A stretch of 64,000 nucleotides of DNA, taken from the NCBI RefSeq assembly GCF_030555055.1, contig NZ_JAMOAO010000001.1:2852001-2916000 (forward strand). The letters are read 5' to 3'. Under the pieces are notes generated by a model. The model saw only the letters and a list, made by a program, of their open reading frames with translations, ran no database searches and was not told where the DNA came from. The position numbers were made by a program, and so were the translations under genes. How positions within the stretch are numbered: position 1 is the stretch's first letter; the number at the start of each line of letters is the position of its first letter. Positions 16,753 to 27,282 of the stretch are shown here, one piece after another. Source of the stretch: Nocardiopsis sp. YSL2 (GTDB taxonomy: Bacteria; Actinomycetota; Actinomycetes; Streptosporangiales; Streptosporangiaceae).

Positions 16753-17835
16753 ATGGTGTCGGAGTCGAAATCGCCATATCTGCGGTCGGTGCTGGAGAGC
16801 ATGCCCGCCTACAAGCCCGGTCTGCGCGTCGTCGGGCCCGACGGGCGATCGATCAAGCTGTCCTCCAACGAGAGCCCCTACGGGCCGCTCCCGTCCGTGC
16901 GTGAGGCCATCACCCGGGCGTCCGCCGACCTGAACCGCTACCCGGACCCGGGTGCGGCCGAACTGGTCGCCGCGCTCGCCGGGCGCCTGGACGTCCCCGA
17001 GGAGCACGTCGCCCTCGGCGCGGGCTCGGTCGGCCTGCTCCAACAGCTGCTGGCGGCCGTGGGCGAACCTGGCGCGGAGGTCGTCTACGCCTGGCGCTCC
17101 TTCGAGGCCTATCCGCTGCTCGCCGACCTGGCCGGGGTCACCTCCGTGCGGGTCCCGCTCAGGGACGAGACGCACGACCTGGACGCCATCGCCGAGGCCG
17201 TGACCGACCGGACCCGCATGGTGCTGGTGTGCAATCCCAACAACCCGACCGGCACCGCGGTCCGCGAGCAGGAGCTGATCCGCTTCCTTGACCGGATCCC
17301 CGCCCACGTGCTGGTGATCCTCGACGAGGCCTACCGCGAGTACGTGCGCGACCCCGAGGTGCCCGACGGTCTGGACCTGTACCGCGACCGCCCCAACGTC
17401 GCGGTCCTGCGGACCTTCTCCAAGGCCTACGGCCTCGCCGCGATCCGGCTCGGGTTCCTCGTCGGCCACCCGCACGTGGCCGGCGCCGTCCGCAAGACCC
17501 TGGTGCCGTTCGCGGTGAACCACCTCGCGCAGGCCGCCGGGATCGCGTCCCTCGCGGCCGAGGACGAACTGCTGGAGCGGGTCGCGCTCACCGTCAAGGA
17601 GCGCGACCGGGTGCGCGATGCGCTCGTCGCCGCCGGCTGGACGGTGCCGCGCAGCGAGGCCAACTTCGTGTGGCTGCGGGCGGACGAGGACACCCTCGAC
17701 TTCGCCGCCGCGTGCGCCCGCGAGGGCGTGGCGGTCCGGCCCTTCGACGGGGAGGGCGCCCGGGTGAGCCTGGGCACGCCCGAGGAGAACGACGTGTTCC
17801 TGGCCGCCGCCACCGCCTATCCGAAGCGCCGCTAG
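16753..17835 (+). CDS. hisC: Histidinol-phosphate aminotransferase (HisC) or close paralogue
   Basis: A 360-residue class I/II PLP aminotransferase. [15 protein letters not shown] is the HisC N-terminal motif, [10 protein letters not shown] binds the cofactor, and the Schiff-base Lys lies in FSKAYGLA, followed by the phosphate-contacting Arg in AIRLGF. It converts imidazole-acetol phosphate and glutamate to histidinol phosphate. Other his genes are not nearby, so it may be a second copy or an aromatic aminotransferase, a known role of actinobacterial HisC paralogues. The ATG follows GAGGAAGGA. Confidence 0.85.
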   Translation: MVSESKSPYLRSVLESMPAYKPGLRVVGPDGRSIKLSSNESPYGPLPSVREAITRASADLNRYPDPGAAELVAALAGRLDVPEEHVALGAGSVGLLQQLLAAVGEPGAEVVYAWRSFEAYPLLADLAGVTSVRVPLRDETHDLDAIAEAVTDRTRMVLVCNPNNPTGTAVREQELIRFLDRIPAHVLVILDEAYREYVRDPEVPDGLDLYRDRPNVAVLRTFSKAYGLAAIRLGFLVGHPHVAGAVRKTLVPFAVNHLAQAAGIASLAAEDELLERVALTVKERDRVRDALVAAGWTVPRSEANFVWLRADEDTLDFAAACAREGVAVRPFDGEGARVSLGTPEENDVFLAAATAYPKRR

Positions 17836-17844
17836 GGAGTGTCC

Positions 17845-17879
17845 GAGGGGCCGTCGGTGCCGAGCGCCGACGGCCCCTC
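17845..17879. terminator. Bidirectional terminator between hisC and the kinase gene
   Basis: GAGGGGCCGTCGG (17845-17857) and CCGACGGCCCCTC (17867-17879) form a perfect 13-bp stem with a 9-nt loop between two convergent genes. Confidence 0.75.
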
Positions 17880-17914
17880 CCATGCCGGGAGCCCGCGCGC
17901 CCGGCGGCGGCCCG

Positions 17915-18457
17915 CTACCAGCCGGCCGCGGCGACGACCCGTGACGCCACCTGCGCGACGCTCAGACCGTCCGTGGCCACGCGCACGGTGCCGTCCGGGG
18001 CCTCGGCCTCCAGAAGGGCGGCCATGCGCCGACTGCGCTCGATGTGGGGCAGGAGCTGTGATCCGGTCTCGCGCCGGGCGAGCCGTTCGCGGACCACGTC
18101 CTTCCCGGCTGTGAGCAGCACCAGCGTGAAGTCCAGCGGCCCCGGGGCCATCGCACGGCGGAACATCGGCACCTCGAGGATGCTGACGGTGTTGGTGTAG
18201 ACGAGGCGGTGGTGGCCCAGGTCGGCGTAGTTCGACCAGAGGGCCGCCAGGTTGCGCTCGGTGACGCGGGAGCGGGCGGGGTCGTCGCAGGGGGCGGGGT
18301 GGACCTGGTCCAGCACGTCGCCCTCGATCACGCAGTGCGCGACGTCCCTGGCGCGGAGCAGGACCGAGACCTCCCCTCCGACGGTCGTCTTGCCGACACC
18401 GGCGCCGCCGCCGATGAGCAGCACCTGGCGCGGGCGCACGGTCGAGGAGTCGTCCAT
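17915..18457 (-). CDS. P-loop NTPase, small-molecule kinase-like
   Basis: A 180-residue protein with Walker A GGGAGVGKTT at residues 16-25 and a lid region rich in Arg (RERLARRETGSQLLPHIERSRRM). The fold looks like nucleoside/gluconate-type kinases or AAA_33 proteins. No substrate motif is decisive. It follows the CGNR gene in the same direction with about 65 bp between. Confidence 0.65.
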   Translation of the reverse strand: MDDSSTVRPRQVLLIGGGAGVGKTTVGGEVSVLLRARDVAHCVIEGDVLDQVHPAPCDDPARSRVTERNLAALWSNYADLGHHRLVYTNTVSILEVPMFRRAMAPGPLDFTLVLLTAGKDVVRERLARRETGSQLLPHIERSRRMAALLEAEAPDGTVRVATDGLSVAQVASRVVAAAGW

Positions 18458-18522
18458 GGCTCACCAGCCTGCCGGTGCGCGGACGCGCACGCACCTGGAT
18501 TTCCACAGCCTGTGGGCGGCTC

Positions 18523-19143
18523 TCAGTCCGCTGTGGCCTGGGCGCGCCGGGCGTAGGCGCGGGCGGCGCGGGCGCGGTCGCCGCAGCGCACCGAGCACCA
18601 GTGGCGGCGGGGATGCGTGCGCACCAGGTAGCGGTCGCAGGGAGGGGACCCGCAGGCGGTGAGGCGCTCGGCGTCGGGCGTGGTCAGGAGTTCGGCGGCG
18701 TCGGCGGCCAGAACCGCGAGGGCGTGGTCGACGATCTGGGTGGCCGGATGCGAGACGGCCCGGTACGGGCCGCCGATGGGGTCCCAGTGCAGGAGCGAGG
18801 CCGTGGGAACCCTGGTCAGCGCGTCGTTGAGGGCCTCCACGGCGGCGGGGGCGGCGGGGGACCCGTCGATCCGGGCGGCGATCAGGACTCTGGTCTGATC
18901 GCGGAGCGCGCGCAGCTTGCCGGCGCAGAAGTCCCACAGTTGGGCGTCCTCCGGAGCGAGGTCGCGTTCGACGAGCCACCGCGTGGCGTCCGGAGGCGAG
19001 CCGAGGAGGTCGATCCGCCGTCCTCCGGGCAGGGTCACGACGCTGTTGGCGAAGTCGAGGGAGGGGTGCAGCTCGGCGCCCGGCGCGGGAGGCGGGGCGG
19101 GGTGAGCCGACTCGCCGGTCACGGTCTCCTTCATGGTTCTCAT
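18523..19143 (-). CDS. CGNR zinc-finger (ABATE domain) regulator
   Basis: About 206 residues. The N-terminal ABATE region begins LHPSLDFANSVVTLPGG, and the C-terminus has CG-x3-C followed by HPRRHWCSVRCGDRARA, the CGNR zinc-finger motif, here with Asp in place of Asn. The family is thought to be transcriptional regulators. The ATG at 19143 is preferred over 19161 because an AAGG lies upstream. It is divergent from an MBL-fold hydrolase with a nested inverted repeat between them, so it probably regulates both genes. Confidence 0.75.
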   Translation of the reverse strand: MRTMKETVTGESAHPAPPPAPGAELHPSLDFANSVVTLPGGRRIDLLGSPPDATRWLVERDLAPEDAQLWDFCAGKLRALRDQTRVLIAARIDGSPAAPAAVEALNDALTRVPTASLLHWDPIGGPYRAVSHPATQIVDHALAVLAADAAELLTTPDAERLTACGSPPCDRYLVRTHPRRHWCSVRCGDRARAARAYARRAQATAD

Positions 19144-19160
19144 GGTACCGCTTGCCTTCA

Positions 19161-19192
19161 ACCGTGAGACTCATCTAGTCTCACCTCACGGT
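19161..19192. promoter_or_regulatory. Nested inverted repeat between the CGNR and MBL-fold genes
   Basis: ACCGTGAG (19161-19168) pairs with CTCACGGT (19185-19192), and GTGAGACT (19164-19171) pairs with AGTCTCAC (19177-19184). The two sets overlap and are centred about 45 bp upstream of the hydrolase start. This is a strong candidate operator for the divergent CGNR protein. Confidence 0.5.
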
Positions 19193-19221
19193 AAAAAGTC
19201 GATCCATCCGTGAGGTGTTGC

Positions 19222-19986
19222 ATGTCAGATGTCACGTCCAGCCAGGTCGCCGTCCGCGTCCTCGGCGGTCCGACCGTCCTCATCGGGTACGGAGGCCTCG
19301 CCTTCCTCACCGACCCCACCTTCGACGCCCCTCGCGACTATCCGGTGGCCAAGGGCTTCGTGCTCACCAAGACGGCCGCCCCCGCCGCCGCACCCGGCGA
19401 ACTGGGCCCGATCGACGCGGTGCTGCTCTCGCACGACGAGCACCCCGACAACCTCGACGGCTCTGGCCGGGCCCTCCTGTCCGACGTCCCGCTCACCCTC
19501 ACCACACGCGGCGGCGCGGACCGCCTGGGCGGGACCGCCCGGGGCCTGGCGGCCGGCGAGTCCGTCGAGCTGGAGCGGCCCGACGGCGGCAGGGTGACCG
19601 TGACGGCCGCGCCCGCGCAGCACGGACCCGAGGGGTGCGAGCCGTTCACCGGTGAGGTCATCGGCTTCGTCCTCACGGCGACGGACCTGCCCACGGTCTA
19701 CGTCAGCGGTGACAACGCCTCCCTGGACGTGGTCCGGGAGGTCGCCGACCGCTTCGGTCCGGTGGACACCGCCGTCCTCTTCGCCGGAGGCGCCCGTACC
19801 CCGCTGTTCGACGGCGCGCTGCTCACCCTCGACAGTGAGCGGAGCGCGGAGGCGGCCAGGATCCTCGGGGCGCGCCGGGTGGTCCCCGCGCACGCCGACG
19901 GCTGGGCGCACTTCACGGAGGGGCACGGCGAACTGGAGCGGGCCTTCGCCGAGGCGGGTCTGGCCGACCGCCTGTCCATGGCCTGA
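19222..19986 (+). CDS. MBL-fold metallo-hydrolase (UlaG-like)
   Basis: A 254-residue metallo-beta-lactamase-fold protein. LLSHDEHPDNLDG corresponds to the HxHxDN metal motif with a Glu in the variable spot. PAQHGP and VYVSGDNASLD carry further ligands. It resembles UlaG-like lactonases and other actinobacterial MBL-fold proteins. The ATG at 19222 follows GAGGTG. Regulation by the divergent CGNR protein is likely. Confidence 0.8.
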   Translation: MSDVTSSQVAVRVLGGPTVLIGYGGLAFLTDPTFDAPRDYPVAKGFVLTKTAAPAAAPGELGPIDAVLLSHDEHPDNLDGSGRALLSDVPLTLTTRGGADRLGGTARGLAAGESVELERPDGGRVTVTAAPAQHGPEGCEPFTGEVIGFVLTATDLPTVYVSGDNASLDVVREVADRFGPVDTAVLFAGGARTPLFDGALLTLDSERSAEAARILGARRVVPAHADGWAHFTEGHGELERAFAEAGLADRLSMA

Positions 19987-20040
19987 GCCCCCCACGCCGG
20001 CCGGGCCGCCCGACCGCACCGAGCGCTACACGGGACCGGT

Positions 20041-20083
20041 CACGGGCCAGCCCCCGGAACACGACGACGGGGGCGGGCCCGTG
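20041..20083. terminator. Bidirectional terminator between the MBL-fold gene and the GGDEF-like regulator
   Basis: CACGGGCC plus GCCCCCG (20041-20056) pair with CGGGGGC plus GGCCCGTG (20068-20083), with one mismatched base on each side. The two flanking genes converge here. Confidence 0.7.
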
Positions 20084-20110
20084 CCCACCCCCGTGTACGC
20101 GCTCACGCGG

Positions 20111-21430
20111 CTACTTGCCCGCGGAGTCCTTGTCGAGCTTCTCCACGATCAGCCGGTACAGCTGGCGCGGGCGCCCCGGCTGGAGGGTCCGGTTGGGCGG
20201 TAGCGGCCACGCCAGCCCTTCCTCCACCAGGGTCCGGAGCAGTCGGCGCGCGGTGCGCGACGTGACGCCGAGCATCCGCCCGGCGTTCTCCGCGTCGACG
20301 ACCAGCGGCCCGTCCTCCTCGGCGATCTTCTCCGAAAGGCGAATCAACGTCTCCCGGCCCTTGGTGCGCAGCGGTTCGGAGGACTGCCGTGCGGGCGCGC
20401 GCTGCGCCGGGACCAGGGAACGGCCCTCACGGTCCACCGCGAAGCTCTGACGGGACGCCTGAGCGCGGTTCAGAGCCGCTCTGGCGTGGGCCTCGGCGTC
20501 CTGGGTGGTGCGCCCCATCCCGATCCCGACCTCGATCGCGATGCCCAGCTCCGCCTTGATCCGTTCGACGAAGGGCGGTTGCCGGAATCCCTCGGTCGCG
20601 GTGACCAGTGACCCGCGGGTCGCGGTGATCATGAACGAATGATCGTCCAGCCGGTGCGCCGTGGCGTTGATCCGGTGCGCCTCCTGCAGGAGCAGCCGGT
20701 GCAGCGAGAGCCGTAGCTCCTCCCGCCAGTACCGCGGGGTGGACCGCCTGGACGAGTCGCGGAGCGTGGGCACGTCCACCACGACCACGCCCAGCTGGGC
20801 CTCCTCCAAACGGTGGTGGGCGCCGAGCAGGCCGGCGGTCTGCAGCGCGCTGCGCACCCCGGCGTTGGTCGGGCGCAGCCGCACGACCGGGACCCCGATG
20901 GCCTCCAGGCGTTCGGCGACACCGCGCACGCACGTGATCGCCATCCGGGTGGCCTTGCGCCGCCACAGCCCCTCGTGGAACGAGGTCAGCTGGGCGGTGT
21001 TGGTGAGCTCCTCGTGCACGTGGATGCCGTCGACGGGCAGGTCGACCTCGGAGTAGGCCTCCACGACGTCGGCGCGGCTGAGGACGTCCAGGCTGGCTCT
21101 GGTCGGGTCGTAGCGTTCGTCCAGCGTCGCTCGGAGCAGGGCTTCGTGCAGGCTCGCCCCGCCGAGCGGCACGAAGGTCGCGGGCATCGTCAGCACCCCG
21201 GCCTTGCGCGCGAACTCGTAGGGGACGGGACTGGCGAACAGGTAGGCGTCGATCGCCGAACCCAGTCTCACGACCTTGTCCGTCGCCTCTTGCTCATCTC
21301 GGTACGCGGCGGCGATGAGTCTGGCGTTGAGGGGCCCCGTGGACCCCGGGCCCATGAGCATGACCCGTTCGACCACCTCATGGGGCCCTATGACGCCGAT
21401 CGTCAAATCGCCAGTACGCTGGGCACTCAC
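20111..21430 (-). CDS. GGDEF-like/winged-helix regulator (function unknown)
   Basis: A 439-residue cytoplasmic protein. The N-terminal 200 residues have a Rossmann-like alternation (LTIGVIGPHEVVERVML). The central part (about 205-330) resembles a degenerate GGDEF/GTP-cyclohydrolase III-like fold ending ELGIAIEVGIGMGRTTQDAEAHA, but LDDHSF replaces the GGDEF signature, so cyclase activity is unlikely. The C-terminus (about 355-430) is a winged-helix segment (ENAGRMLGVTSRTARRLLRTLVEEGLA). It is probably a ligand-responsive DNA-binding protein. Its target is unknown; murA is upstream on the same strand. Confidence 0.6.
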   Translation of the reverse strand: MSAQRTGDLTIGVIGPHEVVERVMLMGPGSTGPLNARLIAAAYRDEQEATDKVVRLGSAIDAYLFASPVPYEFARKAGVLTMPATFVPLGGASLHEALLRATLDERYDPTRASLDVLSRADVVEAYSEVDLPVDGIHVHEELTNTAQLTSFHEGLWRRKATRMAITCVRGVAERLEAIGVPVVRLRPTNAGVRSALQTAGLLGAHHRLEEAQLGVVVVDVPTLRDSSRRSTPRYWREELRLSLHRLLLQEAHRINATAHRLDDHSFMITATRGSLVTATEGFRQPPFVERIKAELGIAIEVGIGMGRTTQDAEAHARAALNRAQASRQSFAVDREGRSLVPAQRAPARQSSEPLRTKGRETLIRLSEKIAEEDGPLVVDAENAGRMLGVTSRTARRLLRTLVEEGLAWPLPPNRTLQPGRPRQLYRLIVEKLDKDSAGK

Positions 21431-21626
21431 CTCGGGTTGCTCCCCGCTACCATTCCACGCTCTTCACTATGTGCGCCCACTGGTTTCCCGACCCGATCTC
21501 TGTCACGGCATGATTGCCGAGATCGTACCCATTGTGCGGGGCCAAAGAAGATCGTTTTCCATATCAACGCCGAAAGCCCGGGTGGGAGGCGAGCTCCCAC
21601 CCCGGCTTGAACTGCGCATTCGGCTC

Positions 21627-22928
21627 CTACGAGACGACGACGCGCTCCACGTCCGCGCCCAGCGCGGCAAGCCGCGATGCGAACTGAGCGTGACCTCGGT
21701 CCACCAGATAACCGGGCGCCACGATTGTCTCACCTTCGGCGACCAGTCCTGCGAGGACCAGCGCCGCGCCGGTCCGCAGGTCGTGCGCGATCACCTCGGT
21801 GCCGTGCAGGTTGGTGGGGCCGTGCACGATCGCGCGGGTCCCCTCCACCTCGATCTTGGCACCCATCTTGTTGAGCTCGTCGGCCAGGGCGAAGCGGCCG
21901 TCGTAGATCGCCTCGTGGATGTAGCTCTCACCCTCGGCGAGGGTGGCCAGCGCCATGAGCGGCGACTGGAGGTCGGTCGCGAAGCCGGGGAACGGCGACG
22001 TGACCGCGTTGATCGGACGCAGCGGCACGGAGGGGTCACGCTGGACGTGCAGGACGGCGCCCTCCTGGGAGAAGCCCACGCCCATCTGCTCGAGTTTCCA
22101 GCGGGCCACACCGAGGTGGTCCAGGTGCGCGCCCACGAGGCTGACCTCGCCGCCGGTGGCGGCGACGGTCATCGCGAACACGCCGGCGTCGATGCGGTCG
22201 GACATGATCGTGTGCTCGACCGCGGTGAGCTCCTCCACGCCCTCGACGGTGATCAGGCCGGTGCCGCCACCGGTGATCTTCGCGCCCATGGCGGAGAGGA
22301 AGTTGATGACGTCGATGACCTCGGGCTCGAGGGCGGCGTGCTCGATCACGGTGGTCCCGGGGGCCAGGACCGCGGCCATGAGCAGGTTCTCGGTGCCCGT
22401 GTGCGAGGGGGTGTCGAGGTAGAGGCGGCCGCCGCGGAGGTTGCTGGCCTCGACGTTGATGTGGTTGCGCTCGGTGTCCTCGGTGACCTCGGCTCCCAGC
22501 CGCGCGAAGCCGCGGTAGTGGAAGTCCAGGTTGCGGCTGCCGAGGTTGCAGCCGCCCACGCCCTCGATCCGGGCGCGGCCGGTGCGGTGCATCAGCGCGG
22601 GCACGAAGAGCACGGAGCCGCGGAAGCGCGCGGCGATCTCGGCGGGAAGGACGGCGCGCTCGGGGTCGTTGAGCTTCGAGGCGTCGATGACGACGGTGCG
22701 CTCGTCCTCGTGGAAGGCGACCTTGGCGCCGATGTGCTCGGCGAGTTCGAGCGCGCGGTACACGTCCTCGATGACCGGGACGTTCCGCAGTACGGTGCGA
22801 CCCTTGGCCGCGAGGAGGGCGGCGCCGATCATCGGCAGGACGGCGTTCTTCGCGCCTTGGATGAACGCCGTTCCGCTGAGGGGGCGTCCGCCGCGGACGC
22901 GGTAACGAACCTCCTGGCCCATGCTCAT
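21627..22928 (-). CDS. murA: UDP-N-acetylglucosamine 1-carboxyvinyltransferase (MurA)
   Basis: A 433-residue EPSP-synthase-fold enzyme that transfers enolpyruvate from PEP to UDP-GlcNAc, the first step of peptidoglycan precursor synthesis. IQGAKNAVLPMIGAALLA is the MurA N-terminus. The catalytic Cys is present in GGCNLGSRNLDFH, where MurA usually has GGC-x-IG-x-RP-x-DLH; the Arg-Pro is Arg-Asn here. The Cys would keep it fosfomycin-sensitive in principle. GFATDLQ binds substrate. The start at 22928 follows AAAGGAGC; ATG 22922 is six bases inside. Confidence 0.9.
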   Translation of the reverse strand: MSMGQEVRYRVRGGRPLSGTAFIQGAKNAVLPMIGAALLAAKGRTVLRNVPVIEDVYRALELAEHIGAKVAFHEDERTVVIDASKLNDPERAVLPAEIAARFRGSVLFVPALMHRTGRARIEGVGGCNLGSRNLDFHYRGFARLGAEVTEDTERNHINVEASNLRGGRLYLDTPSHTGTENLLMAAVLAPGTTVIEHAALEPEVIDVINFLSAMGAKITGGGTGLITVEGVEELTAVEHTIMSDRIDAGVFAMTVAATGGEVSLVGAHLDHLGVARWKLEQMGVGFSQEGAVLHVQRDPSVPLRPINAVTSPFPGFATDLQSPLMALATLAEGESYIHEAIYDGRFALADELNKMGAKIEVEGTRAIVHGPTNLHGTEVIAHDLRTGAALVLAGLVAEGETIVAPGYLVDRGHAQFASRLAALGADVERVVVS

Positions 22929-23292
22929 GTGCTCCTTTGTGAGGCAGATGTGTAGAAAGGCCACCCTCGTCGGGTTTCGCCTCTATGCGTTTTAGACGCG
23001 GGTTTCCCCCGGAACGTTGCGACCAACTTGCGCGTGACCTGCGCGGCCAGTGAACCGATGTTCGCGACGACTCTATAGCACCTGCGTGCCTGAAACCGCC
23101 TGTAGCGTGGTATACCCGCAGATCGCGGACAGAGTCCCACCGAACGGCCAGGAAGGCACTCTTCCGGCGGAGAAGACCAGGGTGTCGTGCGTGTGGTCAC
23201 CATGGGTCGGCGCCCGGCACAACGTGACCACCATACGCTCTCGGCGGTGCCGATCGGTGCCCACGTGCGCGGAATCACGCGTGCGCGTCGGT
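22929..23292. other. Intergenic region between murA and purC
   Basis: No gene was found in 364 bp. It must hold the murA promoter on the minus strand. TATAG near 23076 is a possible -10 element read on that strand, without a clear -35. Confidence 0.4.
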
Positions 23293-24198
23293 TCAGAGCC
23301 CGCTTTCGCCGCCGGTCAGACGCCGGTGGATCTCCTTGTAGCGCTCGATCGTGCGCTCGACCACCTCCGCGGGGAGCTCGGGCGGCGGCGTGTCCGCGGC
23401 CCGGTCCCAGCCGGAGGCGGGGGAGGTCAGCCAGTCGCGCAGGATCTGCTTGTCGAAGGAGGGCTGCGGACCGCCCGGTGCCCACTCGTCCGCGGGCCAG
23501 TACCGCGACGAGTCGGGGGTGAACACCTCGTCGGCGAGCACGAGGTTGCCTTCGGCGTCGCGGCCGAACTCGAACTTGGTGTCGGCGAGGATGACGCCCC
23601 GCTCACGGGCGATCCCGCGGCCGCGGGCGTACACGGCCAGCGTGAGGTCGCGCAGCTCCGCGGCCCGCTTCTCCCCGTGCCGCTCGGCGACGACCGCGAA
23701 GGACACGTTCTCGTCGTGGTCACCGACCGCGGCCTTGGTGGCGGGGGTGAAGATCGGCTCGGGCAGTTCGGACCCGTCGGTGAGGCCCTCGGGCAGCGGG
23801 ACGCCGCACACCGTGCGGTCCACGCGGTACTCGGCGAGCCCGGACCCGGCCAGGTAGCCGCGCGCCACGCACTCCACCGGCACCATGTCCAGGTTCCGGC
23901 ACACCAGGGTGCGCCCGGCCCAGTCGGCGGGCGCACCGGGCGGGGGCGTGTCGGACAGCACGTGGTCGGGCACCAGGTCGCGCAGCCGCTCGAACCACCA
24001 CAGGGACAGCTGGGTGAGCAGGCGCCCCTTGCCCGGGATCTCGGTGGGCAGCACCCAGTCGTAGGCCGAGACGCGGTCGCTGGCCACCATCACCAGGTCG
24101 CCCCCGGCGGTGGAGTAGAGGTCGCGCACCTTGCCGGTGTGCAGATGGGTCAGCCCTTCGACCTCGACGTGGCCGGGCTGCTTGACGAAACCGCTCAT
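23293..24198 (-). CDS. purC: SAICAR synthetase (phosphoribosylaminoimidazole-succinocarboxamide synthase)
   Basis: A 301-residue PurC. HTGKVRDLYSTAGGDLVMVASDRVSAYD is the ATP-site N-terminus, and RNLDMVPVECVARGYLAGSG plus ADTKFEFG and DEVFTPDSSRYW are signature segments. It joins CAIR and aspartate in purine synthesis. The length is that of the yeast-like (long) form. The ATG at 24198 follows GAGGATCCC. purD lies upstream on the same strand. Confidence 0.95.
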   Translation of the reverse strand: MSGFVKQPGHVEVEGLTHLHTGKVRDLYSTAGGDLVMVASDRVSAYDWVLPTEIPGKGRLLTQLSLWWFERLRDLVPDHVLSDTPPPGAPADWAGRTLVCRNLDMVPVECVARGYLAGSGLAEYRVDRTVCGVPLPEGLTDGSELPEPIFTPATKAAVGDHDENVSFAVVAERHGEKRAAELRDLTLAVYARGRGIARERGVILADTKFEFGRDAEGNLVLADEVFTPDSSRYWPADEWAPGGPQPSFDKQILRDWLTSPASGWDRAADTPPPELPAEVVERTIERYKEIHRRLTGGESGL

Positions 24199-24416
24199 GG
24201 GATCCTCGGTCTTTCGGGCGCCTGGGGTACGGGAACGGGGCGAAGGAGACGCGGCGGCCCCTCCGGTGTACTCCGTCGTGCCCGCCCGTCGCCGCCCGCC
24301 ACCACCCTCAGCGGACGCCTTCGGCGCGGAACGTGTCGCGAGCGCGCCTGTGGGGCCTCCAGAAGCCCGTCGGCGCCCTCGTCGTGCCTTCTGCGGCCTT
24401 CGCGTCGCTCCGGCCG

Positions 24417-24445
24417 GTGTCCGGCCGCCGACGGCGGCCGGACAC
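24417..24445 (-). terminator. Terminator downstream of purD
   Basis: GTGTCCGGCCGCC (24417-24429) and GGCGGCCGGACAC (24433-24445) are perfectly complementary over 13 bp with a 3-base loop, 5 bp beyond the purD stop. It suggests that purC has its own promoter in 24199-24416, although no clear one is visible. Confidence 0.7.
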
Positions 24446-24449
24446 GCTC

Positions 24450-25700
24450 CTACAGTTCGGCGGCGGCGCGTTCGGCGATGTCGGTCCGGTGGAAGGAGCC
24501 GCGCATCTCGATGCGCCCGACGGCCTCGTAGGCCCGCTCGCGCGCCTGGCGCAGGTCGGTTCCGGTCCCGACCACGTTCAGCACACGCCCGCCGTTGGAC
24601 TTGACGTCGCGCACGCCCTCCCAGGCGGTGCCGGCGTGCAGCACGTAGGCGCCGTCCAGGGCGTTGGCGGCGTCCAGACCGCCGATGGCGTCGCCCTTGA
24701 CGGGGTCGGCCGGGTAGCCCTCGGCCGCGACCACCACGGTGACCGCGGCGCCCGGCTTCCACTGCAGCGAGCCGATGGCGCCCAGCCCGCCGGTGTCGGT
24801 GGCCTGAAGGACCGCGCCGATCGGCGTGGCCAGGCGGTCCAGCACGACCTGGGTCTCCGGGTCGCCGAAGCGGGCGTTGAACTCCACCACGCGCGGTCCC
24901 TTGGACGTGAGCGCCAGTCCGACGTACAGCAGGCCCTGGTAGCGGGTGCCACGGCGGTTCATCTCGGCGAGGGTCGGCCGCACGACCGACTCCATCACCT
25001 CGTCGACCAGGCCCGTCGGCGCCCACGGCACGGGGGCGTAGGCGCCCATGCCGCCGGTGTTGGGTCCCTGGTCGCCGTCGTAGGCGCGCTTGAAGTCCTG
25101 GGCCGGCAGCAGGGGCAGCGCGTGCAGCCCGTCGCTGAGCACGAACAGCGAGACCTCGGGCCCGTCGAGGAACTCCTCGATGACCACGCGGCCGCACTCG
25201 CGCGCGTGCTGCTCCGCCAGGGCGCGGTCCTCGGTCACCACGACGCCCTTGCCCGCGGCGAGGCCGTCGTCCTTGACCACGTACGGGGGGCCGAACTCGT
25301 TGAGCGCCTCGGAGACCTGTCCGGCCGAGCGGCACACCCTCGCCTTGGCGGTGGGGACGCCGGCGGCCTCCATGACCTCCTTGGCGAAGGCCTTCGAGCC
25401 CTCCAGGCGAGCGGCCTCCTGGTCGGGACCGAACACGGGGATGCCGCGGTCGCGCAGCGCGTCGGCCACACCGGCGACCAGCGGCGCCTCGGGGCCGATG
25501 ACGACCAGCTCGGCGCGGATGCGGGCCGCCAGCTCGGTCACCGCGAGCCCGTCGGTCACGTTGATGACGTGGTTCTCCGCCAGGTCCGAGATGCCCGGGT
25601 TGCCGGGGGCACAGTGGATGGAGGTGACGCCCGGGTCCAGGGACAGGGCGCGGACGAGTGCGTGCTCGCGGCCTCCGCCGCCGAGAACGAGGGCTTTCAC
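24450..25700 (-). CDS. purD: Phosphoribosylamine-glycine ligase (GARS)
   Basis: A 416-residue ATP-grasp enzyme. VKALVLGGGGREHALVRAL is the N-terminal domain start, and GDQGPNTGGMGAYAP and VVEFNARFGDPETQ are the PurD signatures. It makes GAR from phosphoribosylamine and glycine. The GTG at 25700 has AAGAGG upstream. It follows purA on the same strand with 56 bp between, so the two are probably co-transcribed. Confidence 0.95.
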   Translation of the reverse strand: MKALVLGGGGREHALVRALSLDPGVTSIHCAPGNPGISDLAENHVINVTDGLAVTELAARIRAELVVIGPEAPLVAGVADALRDRGIPVFGPDQEAARLEGSKAFAKEVMEAAGVPTAKARVCRSAGQVSEALNEFGPPYVVKDDGLAAGKGVVVTEDRALAEQHARECGRVVIEEFLDGPEVSLFVLSDGLHALPLLPAQDFKRAYDGDQGPNTGGMGAYAPVPWAPTGLVDEVMESVVRPTLAEMNRRGTRYQGLLYVGLALTSKGPRVVEFNARFGDPETQVVLDRLATPIGAVLQATDTGGLGAIGSLQWKPGAAVTVVVAAEGYPADPVKGDAIGGLDAANALDGAYVLHAGTAWEGVRDVKSNGGRVLNVVGTGTDLRQARERAYEAVGRIEMRGSFHRTDIAERAAAEL

Positions 25701-25756
25701 TACGGGGGCCTCTTCGTGTTGAAGGCGGACAGACGGTCTGGCGCTGGTGCGCCGGG

Positions 25757-27046
<1,290 letters not shown>

Positions 27047-27282
27047 CTACCTCTTCGCTCGACACCTGACCGGGGCACTCTCGACCCCGAACATGGAAGA
27101 ACCCCTGGCGCAAGGCAGCGACAGGGGCCGTTGCGTATAGAGCGTACACGACCTGTTGAACACGGTTAAGTGGGTGGTGGCGCCGCGCCGGTCACACACG
27201 CGCCGACACGCGCCGACAGGCCCCGAGCCGGCGCCGGCCAGGGCCCCGGATGCTCCCGTGCGGGCCCCGGGCCGGCCGCGGA

